Shown here: positions 32,574 through 42,144 of the stretch, one piece after another
Layout: the number at the start of each line of letters is the position of its first letter
Numbering within the stretch: the first letter of the stretch is position 1
Assembly (NCBI GenBank): GCA_964500775.1
Contig: CAZCQG010000009.1
Location: 1-59,745 of the forward strand
Direction: 5' to 3'
From: CAZCQG01 sp964500775
GTDB taxonomy: Bacteria; Campylobacterota; Campylobacteria; Campylobacterales; CAZCQG01
DNA: 59,745 nucleotides
Position numbers and translations under genes: made by a program
The notes under the pieces: model-generated
Told to the model about the DNA's origin: nothing
The model's input: the letters and a program-made list of their open reading frames with translations, nothing else
Database searches by the model: none

Positions 32574-35500
32574 TTGGGAGAAAACTTGTTAGAGACGCTT
32601 GAGGAGTTTAGGGATAACTGCGGTTTTGGTTTGATAGCCGATACTAAAAATAGACCCAGCCACAAAATATTAGAAAATGCCATTACTGCGCTAGAGCGTA
32701 TGATGCACAGAGGTGCGATCGCGGCGGACGGCAAGAGCGGGGATGGAAGCGGGTTATTATTTTCTATGCCGACAAAATTTATCAAAAAAATTGCCAAGAA
32801 AGAGGGGGTGAGTCTCCCACAGATGTTTGCCGTGGCGATGGTGTTCACAAACGATGCCAAGCAATTGCAAGTATTTGAATCTATCTGTCAAAATAATGAT
32901 CTAAAAATTTTACTGCAAAGAAATGTACCAGTAAATACCGATGCACTAGGGGTTTTGGCGAAAGAGACGATGCCTAATATCGTACAGATCGTCGTGACTC
33001 CCGCATCCTTGATGGCTACGAATAGATTTGATGCGATGCTCTATTTGAGTCGAAAAGAGATAGAGCATGCTTTGGAAAAGGACGAAAATTTTTATATCGC
33101 CTCCTTTTCGAGCTCGGTGTTGTCATACAAAGGGCTTGTGATGCCTACGCATATCAAGGAGTTTTACCTTGATTTGAGCGACAAAGATTTTGAGATAAGC
33201 TTCTCCTTGTTTCATCAGCGCTTCTCTACCAATACGCTACCCAAATGGAGGCTCGCGCAACCTTTCCGCGCCATAGCGCACAATGGAGAGATAAACTCCG
33301 TGACGGCAAATAGATTTAACGTCAGAGTCAAAAGTGAATCGCTCAAAAGCGATGTGTTTACCGAATCTGAAATAAAACGAATCCTCCCGATACTCGAAGA
33401 AGGGGTGAGCGATAGCGCGAGTTTGGACAATATGTTCGAGTTTTTAATCGCCAACGGTATGGACTTCTTCAAAGCCGCCCGCGCCCTTATCCCGGCTCCT
33501 TGGCAAAATGCCCCCCATATGGATTCAAGGCTTCGTGCGTATTATGAGTACACCAGTACCTGTTTTGAAGCGTGGGACGGTCCTGCGGCGGTTTCGCTTA
33601 CAAACGGCAGATATATCGGCTGCGTGCTTGATAGAAACGGATTGCGACCCGCAAAATATATTATCACTAAAGACGATATGTTCCTCATCTCTAGCGAATA
33701 CGGCGTTATCGATACCGATGAAGATATGATAATCGAGCGCGGTAGACTCCAAAGCGGCGAGATGATAGGGTTGGATCTCAAATTCGGCAAAGTACTTAAA
33801 AACGAAGACATCAATAATTACCTCAAAAACAGCAATCCATACGTCGAATGGCTCAATGAGAGTATGGTCTATTTGCAAGAAAATATCGAATCGGTCTTTG
33901 TGGACACGAGAGACTATGACCTCAAAGAGCTTGTCGAAAAACAAAGATTCTTTAATATCACCCACGAGGTTTTAGAGCAAGTTATCGAGCCGATGCTCAA
34001 AGACGGCAAAGAAGCGGTAGGAAGTATGGGAGATGATACTCCGATAGCCGCGTTTTCAAAGGTACAAAGAAATTTCAGCGACTTCTTTAAACAAAAGTTT
34101 GCTCAAGTGACCAACCCTCCTATCGATCCGTATAGAGAAAAAGTGGTCATGAGTTTAAATACGGGCTTTAGCGAGATTCACAACATCATCGACGAGGATC
34201 CAAGTCACGCCAAGCGGCTCAAAACCGTAACACCTATTCTTATGAAAGAGAAACTGGATGTGCTTATCGGGTATGGGGATAGCAATATGCCTTACTACAA
34301 CGACTGCTATAAGGGAAAATTCTTTACGACGGTTTTCTCTGATACGACACTAAAAGAGGCGCTCGACGCCCTCTCGGCAAACGTTATCGAATCGGTCAGA
34401 GAGGAAAAGGTGCGGGTTGTTTACTTGGACGACAGAGATTTGGATAAAAATAATATTGCTATACCGATGGCACTAGCCGTAGGAAAAATAAACCAAGATC
34501 TCTTAAAAGTGGGTCTGCGCCACTTGGTTTCGATAGTCGCGATTAGCGGAGAGGTGTATGATTCTCACTCTGCGGCGGTACTTTTGAGCTATGGAGTAAG
34601 TGCGATCTATCCGTATATGCTTTATGCGAGTGCGCTTAGTATCACCAAAAGAAAGACCGAAGATAAACAAAAAATCAAAGAACGCCTCAAAGACGTACAC
34701 AACGCAATAAGCGCCGGACTACTAAAAATAATGTCAAAGATGGGAATCGCCACGATCGCGTCTTATAGAAACTCGGCTTTGTTTGACGTGATAGGTATCG
34801 ATAAGGCGATAGTCGAAGAGTGCTTTAAGGGCTCTAAGACCGTGTTATCGGGACTCTCTTACGGAGACATTGAAGAGCGTATCAGAAGCTACCACGCCGA
34901 AGCATACAGTTATCGGTTTGAAAATAGTATCTATCCGTTAAAACTCGGTGGGTACTATAAATATATCGACGGCGGAGAATACCACGACTACAAACCAGAA
35001 AACGTTTTTGCGATGCACAAGGCATCCGCAAGCGGAGAGACGGAAGATTTTGCTAGCGTGAAGAAGCTCATCGACGGCAGGGGATATAAAACGATACGGG
35101 ATTGCTTGGAGATTCGGAGTGATAGAGAAGCTATCGATATAAAAGAGGTCGAGAGCGTAGAATCGATCATCAAAAGATTCGATACGGCTGCTATGAGCTT
35201 GGGTTCGATTTCACCCGAAGCACATGAAATGCTTGCCGAAGTGATGAATGAACTAGGCGGCAAATCCAACTCCGGCGAGGGCGGTGAAGCCGAAGCGAGA
35301 TATAAAAGCGGCAAGAACAGCAAGATAAAACAGGTCGCATCAGGCAGATTCGGTGTTACACCCGCATATCTAAGAAGCGCGGAAGAGATTCAGATAAAAA
35401 TAGCGCAAGGGGCAAAACCGGGCGAAGGGGGACAACTTCCCGCACATAAAGTGACCCCGCTTATCGCTTCATTAAGATATACGGTGCCGGGCGTCACCCT

Positions 35501-37016
35501 CATCTCTCCGCCGCCGCATCACGACATTTACTCTATCGAGGATTTGGCACAGCTTATCTTTGATTTAAAACAGGTAAACCCCGATGCCAAAATATGCGTC
35601 AAGCTAGTATCGACTGCTGGTGTAGGGACGATAGCCGCGGGTGTGGCAAAAGCGTATGCCGATAAGATCATCATCTCCGGAGGTGACGGCGGTACGGGAG
35701 CCGCTCCCCTTACTTCCATAAAATTTGCGGGGAATCCATGGGAAGCCGGACTTGCAGAAGCCCACAATGCGCTTAAGCATAACCATTTGCGAGAATTCGT
35801 CGAATTGCAAACCGACGGTGGATTAAAAACGGGTCTTGACATCATAAAAGGAGCACTGCTCGGAGCGGAAAGCTTTGCGTTCGGTACGACGGCGCTAACT
35901 ATTTTAGGGTGCAAGATCCTTAGAGTTTGCCACCAAAACAGGTGTACCGTAGGGATAGCTACCCAAGATGAGAGATTGCGTGAGCATTTCGTGGGAACCA
36001 AAGAGCGATTGAAAAACTATCTTAGACTTATGGCGGAAGATACGCGTATGATACTCGCTTCGATGGGCTATAGAAGCCTAGAAGAGATAATAGGTAGAAG
36101 CGATTTCTTGCAACCCAGCAAAGATGCGTTTGTCGGCAAGTTTGATTTCAGCGGTATTCTTATGAATGTCAAAGGGGCAAATACAAGACAAAAAGAGAAA
36201 AATGAACCTTTTGACAAAAACGAATTTGAAAACGGCATCCTCAAAGAGGTCTATGAAGCGATCGAAGATAGAAAAAATAAGGTTGTTTTAGAAAAAGATA
36301 TTTGCAATCTCAACAGAAGTTTCGGTGCGAGAATCAGCGGTGAAATCGCGAAGTTTTACGGCAATAAAGGGTTGAACGATGATGCAATCACGCTCAAGCT
36401 CAAAGGAACCGCAGGACAAAGCTTCGGAGCATTTTTGATAAAAGGGGTCTCGCTTTATGTAAGCGGTGCAGCGAACGATTACGTAGGCAAAGGGATGAAC
36501 GGCGGCAAGATCGTCGTCACTCCGAAGTACCAGAGCGAAGGAATCTCATGCGCGGGCAACACCTGTTTGTACGGTGCGACGGGCGGTAAACTTTTTGTCG
36601 CGGGAGAAGTTGGAGAGCGCTTTGCCGTAAGAAACTCGGGCGCTTTAGCGATAGTCGAGGGGACGGGAGATCATGCGTGCGAATATATGACAGGCGGTGT
36701 CGTAGTGATACTCGGCAAAACGGGGGTAAACTTCGGTGCCGGGATGACGGGCGGAATCGCATTCGTCCTTGATAGCGGACATAGTTTTATCGATAATATC
36801 AACCAAGAGCTCATTCAAATAAAACGAATCGACACTGACGAAGCGGATGAGGCGAGACATTTCCTCAAAAAACTCCTCAAACAGCACGTAAATGAGACGG
36901 GAAGTATAAAAGCCCAATACATATTGAATAATTTTAGAGATGAGGCGAGGAATTTTTGGATGGTTATCCCTAAAAATATGACCAAACTTCCTTTACAGCC
37001 GCAGGATGGAGATTAA
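32574..37016 (+). CDS. gltB: Glutamate synthase large subunit GltB
   Basis: GltB (1480 residues) makes glutamate from glutamine and 2-oxoglutarate with GltD. The N-terminal glutaminase nucleophile is Cys in FRDNCGFG, at residue 16 from the TTG start here; mature GltB begins at that Cys after loss of the propeptide. The segments HQRFSTNT, AHNGEINSV, the FMN/synthase core (SGGDGGTGAAP) and the iron-sulfur region are seen; the C-terminal glycine-rich GxGxG helix domain spans about the last 250 residues. Two TTG starts (32574 and 32586) fit, with AAAGGAT or GGGAG as the ribosome site. It overlaps gltD slightly at the reading frame level only; the stop lies 1 bp before the gltD ATG. Confidence 0.95.
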   Translation: MGENLLETLEEFRDNCGFGLIADTKNRPSHKILENAITALERMMHRGAIAADGKSGDGSGLLFSMPTKFIKKIAKKEGVSLPQMFAVAMVFTNDAKQLQVFESICQNNDLKILLQRNVPVNTDALGVLAKETMPNIVQIVVTPASLMATNRFDAMLYLSRKEIEHALEKDENFYIASFSSSVLSYKGLVMPTHIKEFYLDLSDKDFEISFSLFHQRFSTNTLPKWRLAQPFRAIAHNGEINSVTANRFNVRVKSESLKSDVFTESEIKRILPILEEGVSDSASLDNMFEFLIANGMDFFKAARALIPAPWQNAPHMDSRLRAYYEYTSTCFEAWDGPAAVSLTNGRYIGCVLDRNGLRPAKYIITKDDMFLISSEYGVIDTDEDMIIERGRLQSGEMIGLDLKFGKVLKNEDINNYLKNSNPYVEWLNESMVYLQENIESVFVDTRDYDLKELVEKQRFFNITHEVLEQVIEPMLKDGKEAVGSMGDDTPIAAFSKVQRNFSDFFKQKFAQVTNPPIDPYREKVVMSLNTGFSEIHNIIDEDPSHAKRLKTVTPILMKEKLDVLIGYGDSNMPYYNDCYKGKFFTTVFSDTTLKEALDALSANVIESVREEKVRVVYLDDRDLDKNNIAIPMALAVGKINQDLLKVGLRHLVSIVAISGEVYDSHSAAVLLSYGVSAIYPYMLYASALSITKRKTEDKQKIKERLKDVHNAISAGLLKIMSKMGIATIASYRNSALFDVIGIDKAIVEECFKGSKTVLSGLSYGDIEERIRSYHAEAYSYRFENSIYPLKLGGYYKYIDGGEYHDYKPENVFAMHKASASGETEDFASVKKLIDGRGYKTIRDCLEIRSDREAIDIKEVESVESIIKRFDTAAMSLGSISPEAHEMLAEVMNELGGKSNSGEGGEAEARYKSGKNSKIKQVASGRFGVTPAYLRSAEEIQIKIAQGAKPGEGGQLPAHKVTPLIASLRYTVPGVTLISPPPHHDIYSIEDLAQLIFDLKQVNPDAKICVKLVSTAGVGTIAAGVAKAYADKIIISGGDGGTGAAPLTSIKFAGNPWEAGLAEAHNALKHNHLREFVELQTDGGLKTGLDIIKGALLGAESFAFGTTALTILGCKILRVCHQNRCTVGIATQDERLREHFVGTKERLKNYLRLMAEDTRMILASMGYRSLEEIIGRSDFLQPSKDAFVGKFDFSGILMNVKGANTRQKEKNEPFDKNEFENGILKEVYEAIEDRKNKVVLEKDICNLNRSFGARISGEIAKFYGNKGLNDDAITLKLKGTAGQSFGAFLIKGVSLYVSGAANDYVGKGMNGGKIVVTPKYQSEGISCAGNTCLYGATGGKLFVAGEVGERFAVRNSGALAIVEGTGDHACEYMTGGVVVILGKTGVNFGAGMTGGIAFVLDSGHSFIDNINQELIQIKRIDTDEADEARHFLKKLLKQHVNETGSIKAQYILNNFRDEARNFWMVIPKNMTKLPLQPQDGD

Positions 37017-37017
37017 G

Positions 37018-38400
37018 ATGCAGAATTTTTTATCGTTAGAGAGGATTGATCCTAAAAAAAGAAACGTACTAGAGCGTATCAAAGACTTTAAAGAGATATA
37101 CCAAGTATATAGCGACGAAGAAGCTTCTCCACAGGCGGATAGGTGCGTACAATGCGGCGATCCCTATTGTCTCAATAAGTGTCCGCTCAGCAACTTCATA
37201 CCGCAATGGCTCAAAAAGACGAGCGAAAAAGATATGGAACTTGCTTTTATGATCAGTAATGAAAGCTCCCCGTTCCCCGAGATTATGGGAAGAGTATGTC
37301 CTCAAGATAGATTGTGCGAGGGAGACTGTACGTTAAGCGAAGGATTTGGAGCTATTAGTATCGGTGCTATCGAGACTTTCATCAGCGAAAAAGGTTTTGA
37401 GAAGGGACTAAAACCTCGCTTTGCAAAAAAGAAAAGAAATAAAAAAGTAGCGATTATCGGATCGGGTCCCGCGGGTCTTTCTGCCGCGACGTTTTTATTG
37501 AGGGACGGCTTTAAAGTTACAATTTTTGAGAGAGAAGATAGGGCGGGGGGATTATTGACCTACGGGATTCCCGGCTTTAAACTCGACAAAGAGGTAGTGC
37601 AAAGGCGGGTTGAGTTATTGTGTGAGGCAGGATTGGATTTGCGACTTAGTTGTGAAGTCGGCAAGGATATTGCATTTAGCGAGATACAAAAAAGTTACGA
37701 CGCCGTATTTTTGGGCATAGGCGCGACAAAGCAAAAAAGTGCGGGAATCTTTAACGAGAGCGCACATGGATGTTATGGGGCAATGGAATTTTTAACCAAT
37801 ATCCAAAAAAGACTTTTTGAAATAGACGTGAATGAAAAAATCGACGTAAAAGACAAAAATGTGGTCGTCATCGGCGGCGGTGATACGGCGATGGACTGCG
37901 TGCGTACTTCTATCCGAGAGGGGGCGAAAAGCGCAAAGATTCTTTACCGAAGAGATGAGGCAAATATGCCCGGTTCGAAAAAAGAGGTCAAAAACGCCAA
38001 AGAAGAGGGTGCGGAGTTTTTATTTCAAACCGCTCCTAAGGGAATCAGGGTCGACAAAAAAGGGTATGTTGTAGGCTTGGAATACTTTAAGACCGAAATG
38101 GGAGTGAAGGATAAAAGCGGCAGACAGAGCTGCAAAGTACTTGAAGATAGCGTTGAGCAGCTTGACGCGGATGTTGTTATTTTTTCACTCGGTTTTGACT
38201 GCGAAGTACCGAAGTTTTTATCCGAATCAAATATACAAACGGACGATTGGGGGCAGATAAAAATAAACGAATACCGTGAAACTTCCCTCAAAAACGTGTA
38301 TGCGGGCGGGGATTGCCAAAGAGGAGCAAACCTTGTAGTAAATGCAGCATTGGACGGCAGAGAAGCCGCGAGAGAGATTATAAAAAGGCTCCTTTCTTAA
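37018..38400 (+). CDS. gltD: Glutamate synthase small subunit GltD
   Basis: GltD (460 residues from ATG 37018) supplies electrons from NADPH to GltB. N-terminal Cys clusters (RCVQCGDPYCLNKCPL and CPQDRLCEGDC) bind two iron-sulfur clusters, followed by a FAD motif IIGSGPAGLSAA and an NADPH motif VVIGGGDTAMDCVR. I start at 37018 because GGAG lies 6 bases before it; an upstream in-frame ATG at 37006 lies inside gltB and has a weak site. With gltB it forms a complete NADPH-type GOGAT operon. Confidence 0.95.
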   Translation: MQNFLSLERIDPKKRNVLERIKDFKEIYQVYSDEEASPQADRCVQCGDPYCLNKCPLSNFIPQWLKKTSEKDMELAFMISNESSPFPEIMGRVCPQDRLCEGDCTLSEGFGAISIGAIETFISEKGFEKGLKPRFAKKKRNKKVAIIGSGPAGLSAATFLLRDGFKVTIFEREDRAGGLLTYGIPGFKLDKEVVQRRVELLCEAGLDLRLSCEVGKDIAFSEIQKSYDAVFLGIGATKQKSAGIFNESAHGCYGAMEFLTNIQKRLFEIDVNEKIDVKDKNVVVIGGGDTAMDCVRTSIREGAKSAKILYRRDEANMPGSKKEVKNAKEEGAEFLFQTAPKGIRVDKKGYVVGLEYFKTEMGVKDKSGRQSCKVLEDSVEQLDADVVIFSLGFDCEVPKFLSESNIQTDDWGQIKINEYRETSLKNVYAGGDCQRGANLVVNAALDGREAAREIIKRLLS

Positions 38401-38401
38401 A

Positions 38402-39127
38402 ATGTCGTTTATCGATTCTGCGCAAAAAGCCAACGCCGAAATTTTTGATTTGATAAAAAATAGAGCACTCCGTGCAAGCTATTTTGAAAAAGGAGAAATT
38501 GGTGCGGGCGGCGATAAAAGTGCAGGGATCGACCTTATAGCCGAGGATATTTTTTGCAAACACCTTATGCAGTACGGAAAGATATATTCCGAAGAAAGCG
38601 GTGAGATAGGAAGCGGTGAGCTGCAAATCTACCTCGATCCGATTGACGGGAGTGATAACTTTTTATCGGGATTTCCGTATTACGGCACATCCGTTGCACT
38701 TTGTGACGGAGAGAAGATTTTGCAGTCGATGGTGTGCAATCTCGCAAACGGCGACTGCTATTGCAGAGACGGCAAGGGTTTGCGCTATATCAATATCTCC
38801 GGAAATTACGACAATAGCTATGATACGCTCAATCTCAATCCCACAATCGGTCTTCTAGAAAAACCTTACGCAAATCTCGAACTCGCACTCTTGCTTACGC
38901 AAAATAAAATGAAATTCCGCTCTCCCGGAGCCGTGGCGCTTAGCCTGATGTATGCAAGAAGGGTTGGATTTGTGATATTCGGCGGAAAGATACGGGACTA
39001 TGACGTCAAGGCAGGATTGCACTTAGCAGAGGGATTGTACGTACACAACGACGGCTATTTTCTCGTCGCAAGTAAAGACAGGGTGACTTTCGATAAAATA
39101 ATACAGCAAATAGGTGAGGTGTCGTAA
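38402..39127 (+). CDS. Inositol monophosphatase-family phosphatase
   Basis: A 241-residue lithium-sensitive-type phosphatase. The metal-binding motif DPIDGSDNFLSGFP lies near residues 78-91, the Glu pair is in SEESGE just before it, and the second Asp motif in GGKIRDYDVKAG near the C-terminus. Substrate could be inositol phosphate, 3'-phosphoadenosine phosphate (CysQ type) or fructose 1,6-bisphosphate; sequence alone does not decide. It follows gltD by 1 bp and its stop overlaps the accD start (TAATG). An IMPase gene is, as I recall, found next to accD in C. jejuni. Confidence 0.85.
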   Translation: MSFIDSAQKANAEIFDLIKNRALRASYFEKGEIGAGGDKSAGIDLIAEDIFCKHLMQYGKIYSEESGEIGSGELQIYLDPIDGSDNFLSGFPYYGTSVALCDGEKILQSMVCNLANGDCYCRDGKGLRYINISGNYDNSYDTLNLNPTIGLLEKPYANLELALLLTQNKMKFRSPGAVALSLMYARRVGFVIFGGKIRDYDVKAGLHLAEGLYVHNDGYFLVASKDRVTFDKIIQQIGEVS

Positions 39128-39993
39128 TGGGTTTTGCCGATTTTTTTAAAAATGTAAAAAGAACTAGACCAAAGCAAGAAGAAGCTCCGGGGCATTGGAT
39201 TAAGTGCACCTCATGTCAGGCTTTGATGTACTACAAAGAGGTCATAGGAAATCACCATGTTTGTCCAAAGTGTAACTACCATATGAGAATCGGGCTTGCC
39301 GATAGACTCGCGATTCTCTGCGACGAGGGGAGTTTTGTAGAGTTTGATTCTAAGTTAGAGCCGGTCGATCCTCTAAAATTCGTCGATAAAAAGAGCTATA
39401 AAAAGAGGATAGAAGAGGGGAAAGAGAAGACGGGAAGAAGTAGCTCCGCGGTTACTGGTGAATGTACCATAAACGGAATCCCGCTGCAACTCGTCGTGTT
39501 TGATTTTGCCTTTATGGGCGGCTCACTTGGCTCCGTAGAGGGGGAAAAGATCGTGCGTGCCGTCAATAGAGCGATAGAGAAAAAACAAGGATTGGTGATC
39601 CTAAGTGCGAGCGGAGGCGCTAGGATGCAAGAATCTACCTATTCTTTGATGCAGATGGCGAAAACAAGCGCCGCACTCGGGAAGCTTAGTGAAGCGAAGC
39701 TCCCGTTTATCTCGGTATTGACCGATCCTACGATGGGAGGGGTTTCGGCATCGTTTGCATTTTTAGGGGATGTCATCATCTCAGAGCCGGGCGCTCTTAT
39801 AGGATTTGCGGGTGCGAGGGTTATCAAGCAAACCATCGGTGCCGATTTGCCCGAAGGATTCCAAAGTGCGGAATTTCTTTTAGAGCATGGTCTTATCGAT
39901 ATGATTATCTCAAGAAAAGAGATGAAAAAGTGCATTTCCGATCTTTTAATACTCCTAGGAAACAATGAAGATAAAAATACTCTCAATAGCTAA
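39127..39993 (+). CDS. accD: Acetyl-CoA carboxylase carboxyltransferase subunit beta AccD
   Basis: AccD forms malonyl-CoA with AccA in fatty-acid synthesis. The 288-residue protein has a four-Cys zinc ribbon (Cys27, Cys30, Cys46, Cys49) and the crotonase-type carboxyltransferase core with SASGGARMQES and a DPTMGGVSASFAF motif. Its last 29 bp overlap the rlmH start. Length and motifs are typical. Confidence 0.96.
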   Translation: MGFADFFKNVKRTRPKQEEAPGHWIKCTSCQALMYYKEVIGNHHVCPKCNYHMRIGLADRLAILCDEGSFVEFDSKLEPVDPLKFVDKKSYKKRIEEGKEKTGRSSSAVTGECTINGIPLQLVVFDFAFMGGSLGSVEGEKIVRAVNRAIEKKQGLVILSASGGARMQESTYSLMQMAKTSAALGKLSEAKLPFISVLTDPTMGGVSASFAFLGDVIISEPGALIGFAGARVIKQTIGADLPEGFQSAEFLLEHGLIDMIISRKEMKKCISDLLILLGNNEDKNTLNS

Positions 39994-40420
39994 AGAAGAG
40001 AGTGACGAGTACCAAAAAATCTGCGACAAGTTTAAAAAAATGTCGAGTAAGTACTGCTTACTCGAAGATGTTTCTTTGTTTAATAATGCAATAGCCAAAG
40101 CGCAAAAAGAATCTGATATTAGCGCCAAAGTGGAGTATCAAAAAGTTTTTGAAAAGCATCTAGGTAAATACAATATCGCACTCGATCCGCAAGGAAAAAA
40201 GGTGGATACTTTCGAGTTTGCCGAGATGTTACGGGACAAGAGCGAAGTAAATTTTTTCATAGGAGGGGCATTCGGTTTCGGAGACGAGTTTTTAAAGGAT
40301 TGCGATATGTCGGTATCGCTTAGCGCATTGACTTTTGGACATAAAATTGCAAAAGTTGTCCTTTTTGAGCAAATATTTCGAGGATTATCCATAATTAATA
40401 ACCATCCATATCACAAATAA
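39965..40420 (+). CDS. rlmH: 23S rRNA (pseudouridine1915-N3)-methyltransferase RlmH
   Basis: A 151-residue SPOUT methyltransferase that methylates pseudouridine 1915 of 23S rRNA. The knot motif FFIGGAFGFGDEF and the C-terminal LFEQIFRGLSIINNHPYHK are diagnostic. The start lies inside the end of accD (29-bp overlap), implying coupled translation. The length is about the family standard (about 155). Confidence 0.95.
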   Translation: MKIKILSIAKEESDEYQKICDKFKKMSSKYCLLEDVSLFNNAIAKAQKESDISAKVEYQKVFEKHLGKYNIALDPQGKKVDTFEFAEMLRDKSEVNFFIGGAFGFGDEFLKDCDMSVSLSALTFGHKIAKVVLFEQIFRGLSIINNHPYHK

Positions 40421-40470
40421 CGGATAGTGTAATTTGGACGCAAAAAGACAAACAATACTTAGGAGCGGAA

Positions 40471-40824
40471 ATGAGAGAGAATGATTTGAAATTTTTTGAG
40501 AATATACTGAAGAGCAGAAAAGAACAAATACAAAAGAATCTAGATTCGGTCAGTTTGGAGAGCGAGGGGTTGAGCACTTTGGAGATAAACGATGAGGGTG
40601 ATTATGCCTCTTTGAGCACCGATACGCTTATTGACACCTCTATAACCAAACAACAGCAAAGTGAGCTTCTAGAAATCGAAGCGGCACTCGGGAAGATAAA
40701 AAACGGTACGTACGGCATATGTGAGATGTGCGAGGAATCGATCGGGATTCCGAGACTTAAAGTAAAACCCCATGCGAAATATTGTATAGTGTGTAGAGAG
40801 ATATCAGAAAAAAAACCTAAATAA
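40471..40824 (+). CDS. dksA: DksA/TraR-family zinc-finger transcription factor
   Basis: A 117-residue RNA polymerase-binding regulator related to DksA, which modulates rRNA and amino-acid promoters with ppGpp. The coiled-coil N-terminal half is followed by a zinc finger with Cys84, Cys87, Cys105 and Cys108 (GICEMCEE and KYCIVCRE). It is shorter than E. coli DksA but keeps acidic residues between the two helices (INDEGDYAS). It lies 50 bp after rlmH. A Shine-Dalgarno TTAGGAGC precedes the ATG. Confidence 0.9.
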   Translation: MRENDLKFFENILKSRKEQIQKNLDSVSLESEGLSTLEINDEGDYASLSTDTLIDTSITKQQQSELLEIEAALGKIKNGTYGICEMCEESIGIPRLKVKPHAKYCIVCREISEKKPK

Positions 40825-40834
40825 AAGGGTTATT

Positions 40835-41836
40835 ATGAGACTAAAAAGATTTATATTTTTCTCCTTGATTTTTATCGTAGGCATATCGGGATATGTATTT
40901 AGTATTACCGATGAGACATTCGGAGCTGAGCTTCCATGGAGCGGAACTATTCTCGCGCTACCCGTGGCGGTTTGGATAGTACTTCCTAGCGTCGTTTTAT
41001 TTCTTGGAACATTGGCGTATTTGATATACCACAAGAGCTCAAGCTATTTTCAAAATAAAAAATGGACAAAAGATCAAGATTCTATAGAGCACTATTTATC
41101 CGAAAGAGCCTTTGGAAAACGGTGTGAAATTGAGTTTAAAACAGAGCAGTACAAAAGCCTGCAAGCGATGCTCAATAGATTTGACCTTTATCCCAACGGA
41201 AGTAGCGAAAGCGGCGTAGAATCGCTAGATAGCGCCGTAAATAAGATAATGGAGATCTATCAAGGGAAATATGTAGATATTAAGTCTCTAAAACTAGACA
41301 AAGAGAATAAAATCAGAATAAAAAATATAGAGAATAGGCTCAAAAGCGAAGAGGGTTATTATGCCACGGTGCTAAAAAAGCATAATGATTATTCGAGCGA
41401 AGTAGTCGGAGCGGCGGCGGTAATCGCGGCGCAAAAAGAGATCGGATTGTTAAAAAAATGGATAGAGCAAATCGCGCTAGATAGTAAATATACCAAAGGA
41501 ATATTCGCAGCGCTCTCCAATTTGGATGATTTTGAGGATGAAGAGATAAAAAAACTATGTGTAAAAACTGCATTTCGCTCGGATGATTATTTAGATTTGG
41601 CAATGGATCTCAAAGGCAAAATCTCACCAAGTAGAATAGTTAAACTTTTTGAATTGCTATGCGAAAGCGACCATAACGCGGAGTCTGCACTACTTTACGT
41701 CTACTTTGAGCTTGAGATGATCGATAGCGCCAAAGAACGCCTACAAAACAACGATGAAAAAGAACTACTTCGCTTTAAAGCATACCTAGCGCTAAGAGAG
41801 AGCGGCAAGCATTTTCCGGTAGAAATCTTCTTGTAG
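40835..41836 (+). CDS. Conserved-looking membrane protein of unknown function
   Basis: A 333-residue protein with two N-terminal transmembrane segments (about residues 5-22 and 38-61) followed by a long, mostly helical cytoplasmic part with heptads (QIALDSKYTKG, ENKIRIKNIENRLKSEEGYY). I recall an uncharacterised gene of this kind (Cj0124c position) beside dksA in C. jejuni, which fits the synteny; the function is unknown. It ends with its stop sharing a base with the cutA GTG start. Confidence 0.72.
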   Translation: MRLKRFIFFSLIFIVGISGYVFSITDETFGAELPWSGTILALPVAVWIVLPSVVLFLGTLAYLIYHKSSSYFQNKKWTKDQDSIEHYLSERAFGKRCEIEFKTEQYKSLQAMLNRFDLYPNGSSESGVESLDSAVNKIMEIYQGKYVDIKSLKLDKENKIRIKNIENRLKSEEGYYATVLKKHNDYSSEVVGAAAVIAAQKEIGLLKKWIEQIALDSKYTKGIFAALSNLDDFEDEEIKKLCVKTAFRSDDYLDLAMDLKGKISPSRIVKLFELLCESDHNAESALLYVYFELEMIDSAKERLQNNDEKELLRFKAYLALRESGKHFPVEIFL

Positions 41837-42144
41837 TGTACCAGCTAGTCATCACTACGACATCTTCCAAAGAGGAGGCAAAAAATATAGCCTCCTCTGT
41901 AGTTTCCCAAAAACTTGCCGCTTGTGTACAAATACAAAAAATAGAGAGCATATACGAATGGAACGGAGCTATTTGCGATGAAGAGGAGTATATGTTGTAT
42001 ATAAAAAGTAAAAAAGAGTATTTCGCCTCGATACAAAGAGCAATAGAAGCCATACACTCTTATGAAGTACCGGAGATTATCGCCCTTGACCTCGCGGACG
42101 CGAGCGAAGGGTATGCACGGTGGATGGAAAAAGTATTAAATTGA
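41836..42144 (+). CDS. cutA: Divalent-cation tolerance protein CutA
   Basis: A 102-residue ferredoxin-like trimeric protein (VITTTSSKEEAKNIASSVV, AACVQIQKIESIYEWNG, KEYFASIQRAIEAIHSYEVPEIIAL), matching CutA1, which is linked to copper tolerance though its exact role is unsettled. GTG start at the last base of the upstream gene's TAG. Its last 9 bp overlap the end of the convergent regulator gene. Confidence 0.92.
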   Translation: MYQLVITTTSSKEEAKNIASSVVSQKLAACVQIQKIESIYEWNGAICDEEEYMLYIKSKKEYFASIQRAIEAIHSYEVPEIIALDLADASEGYARWMEKVLN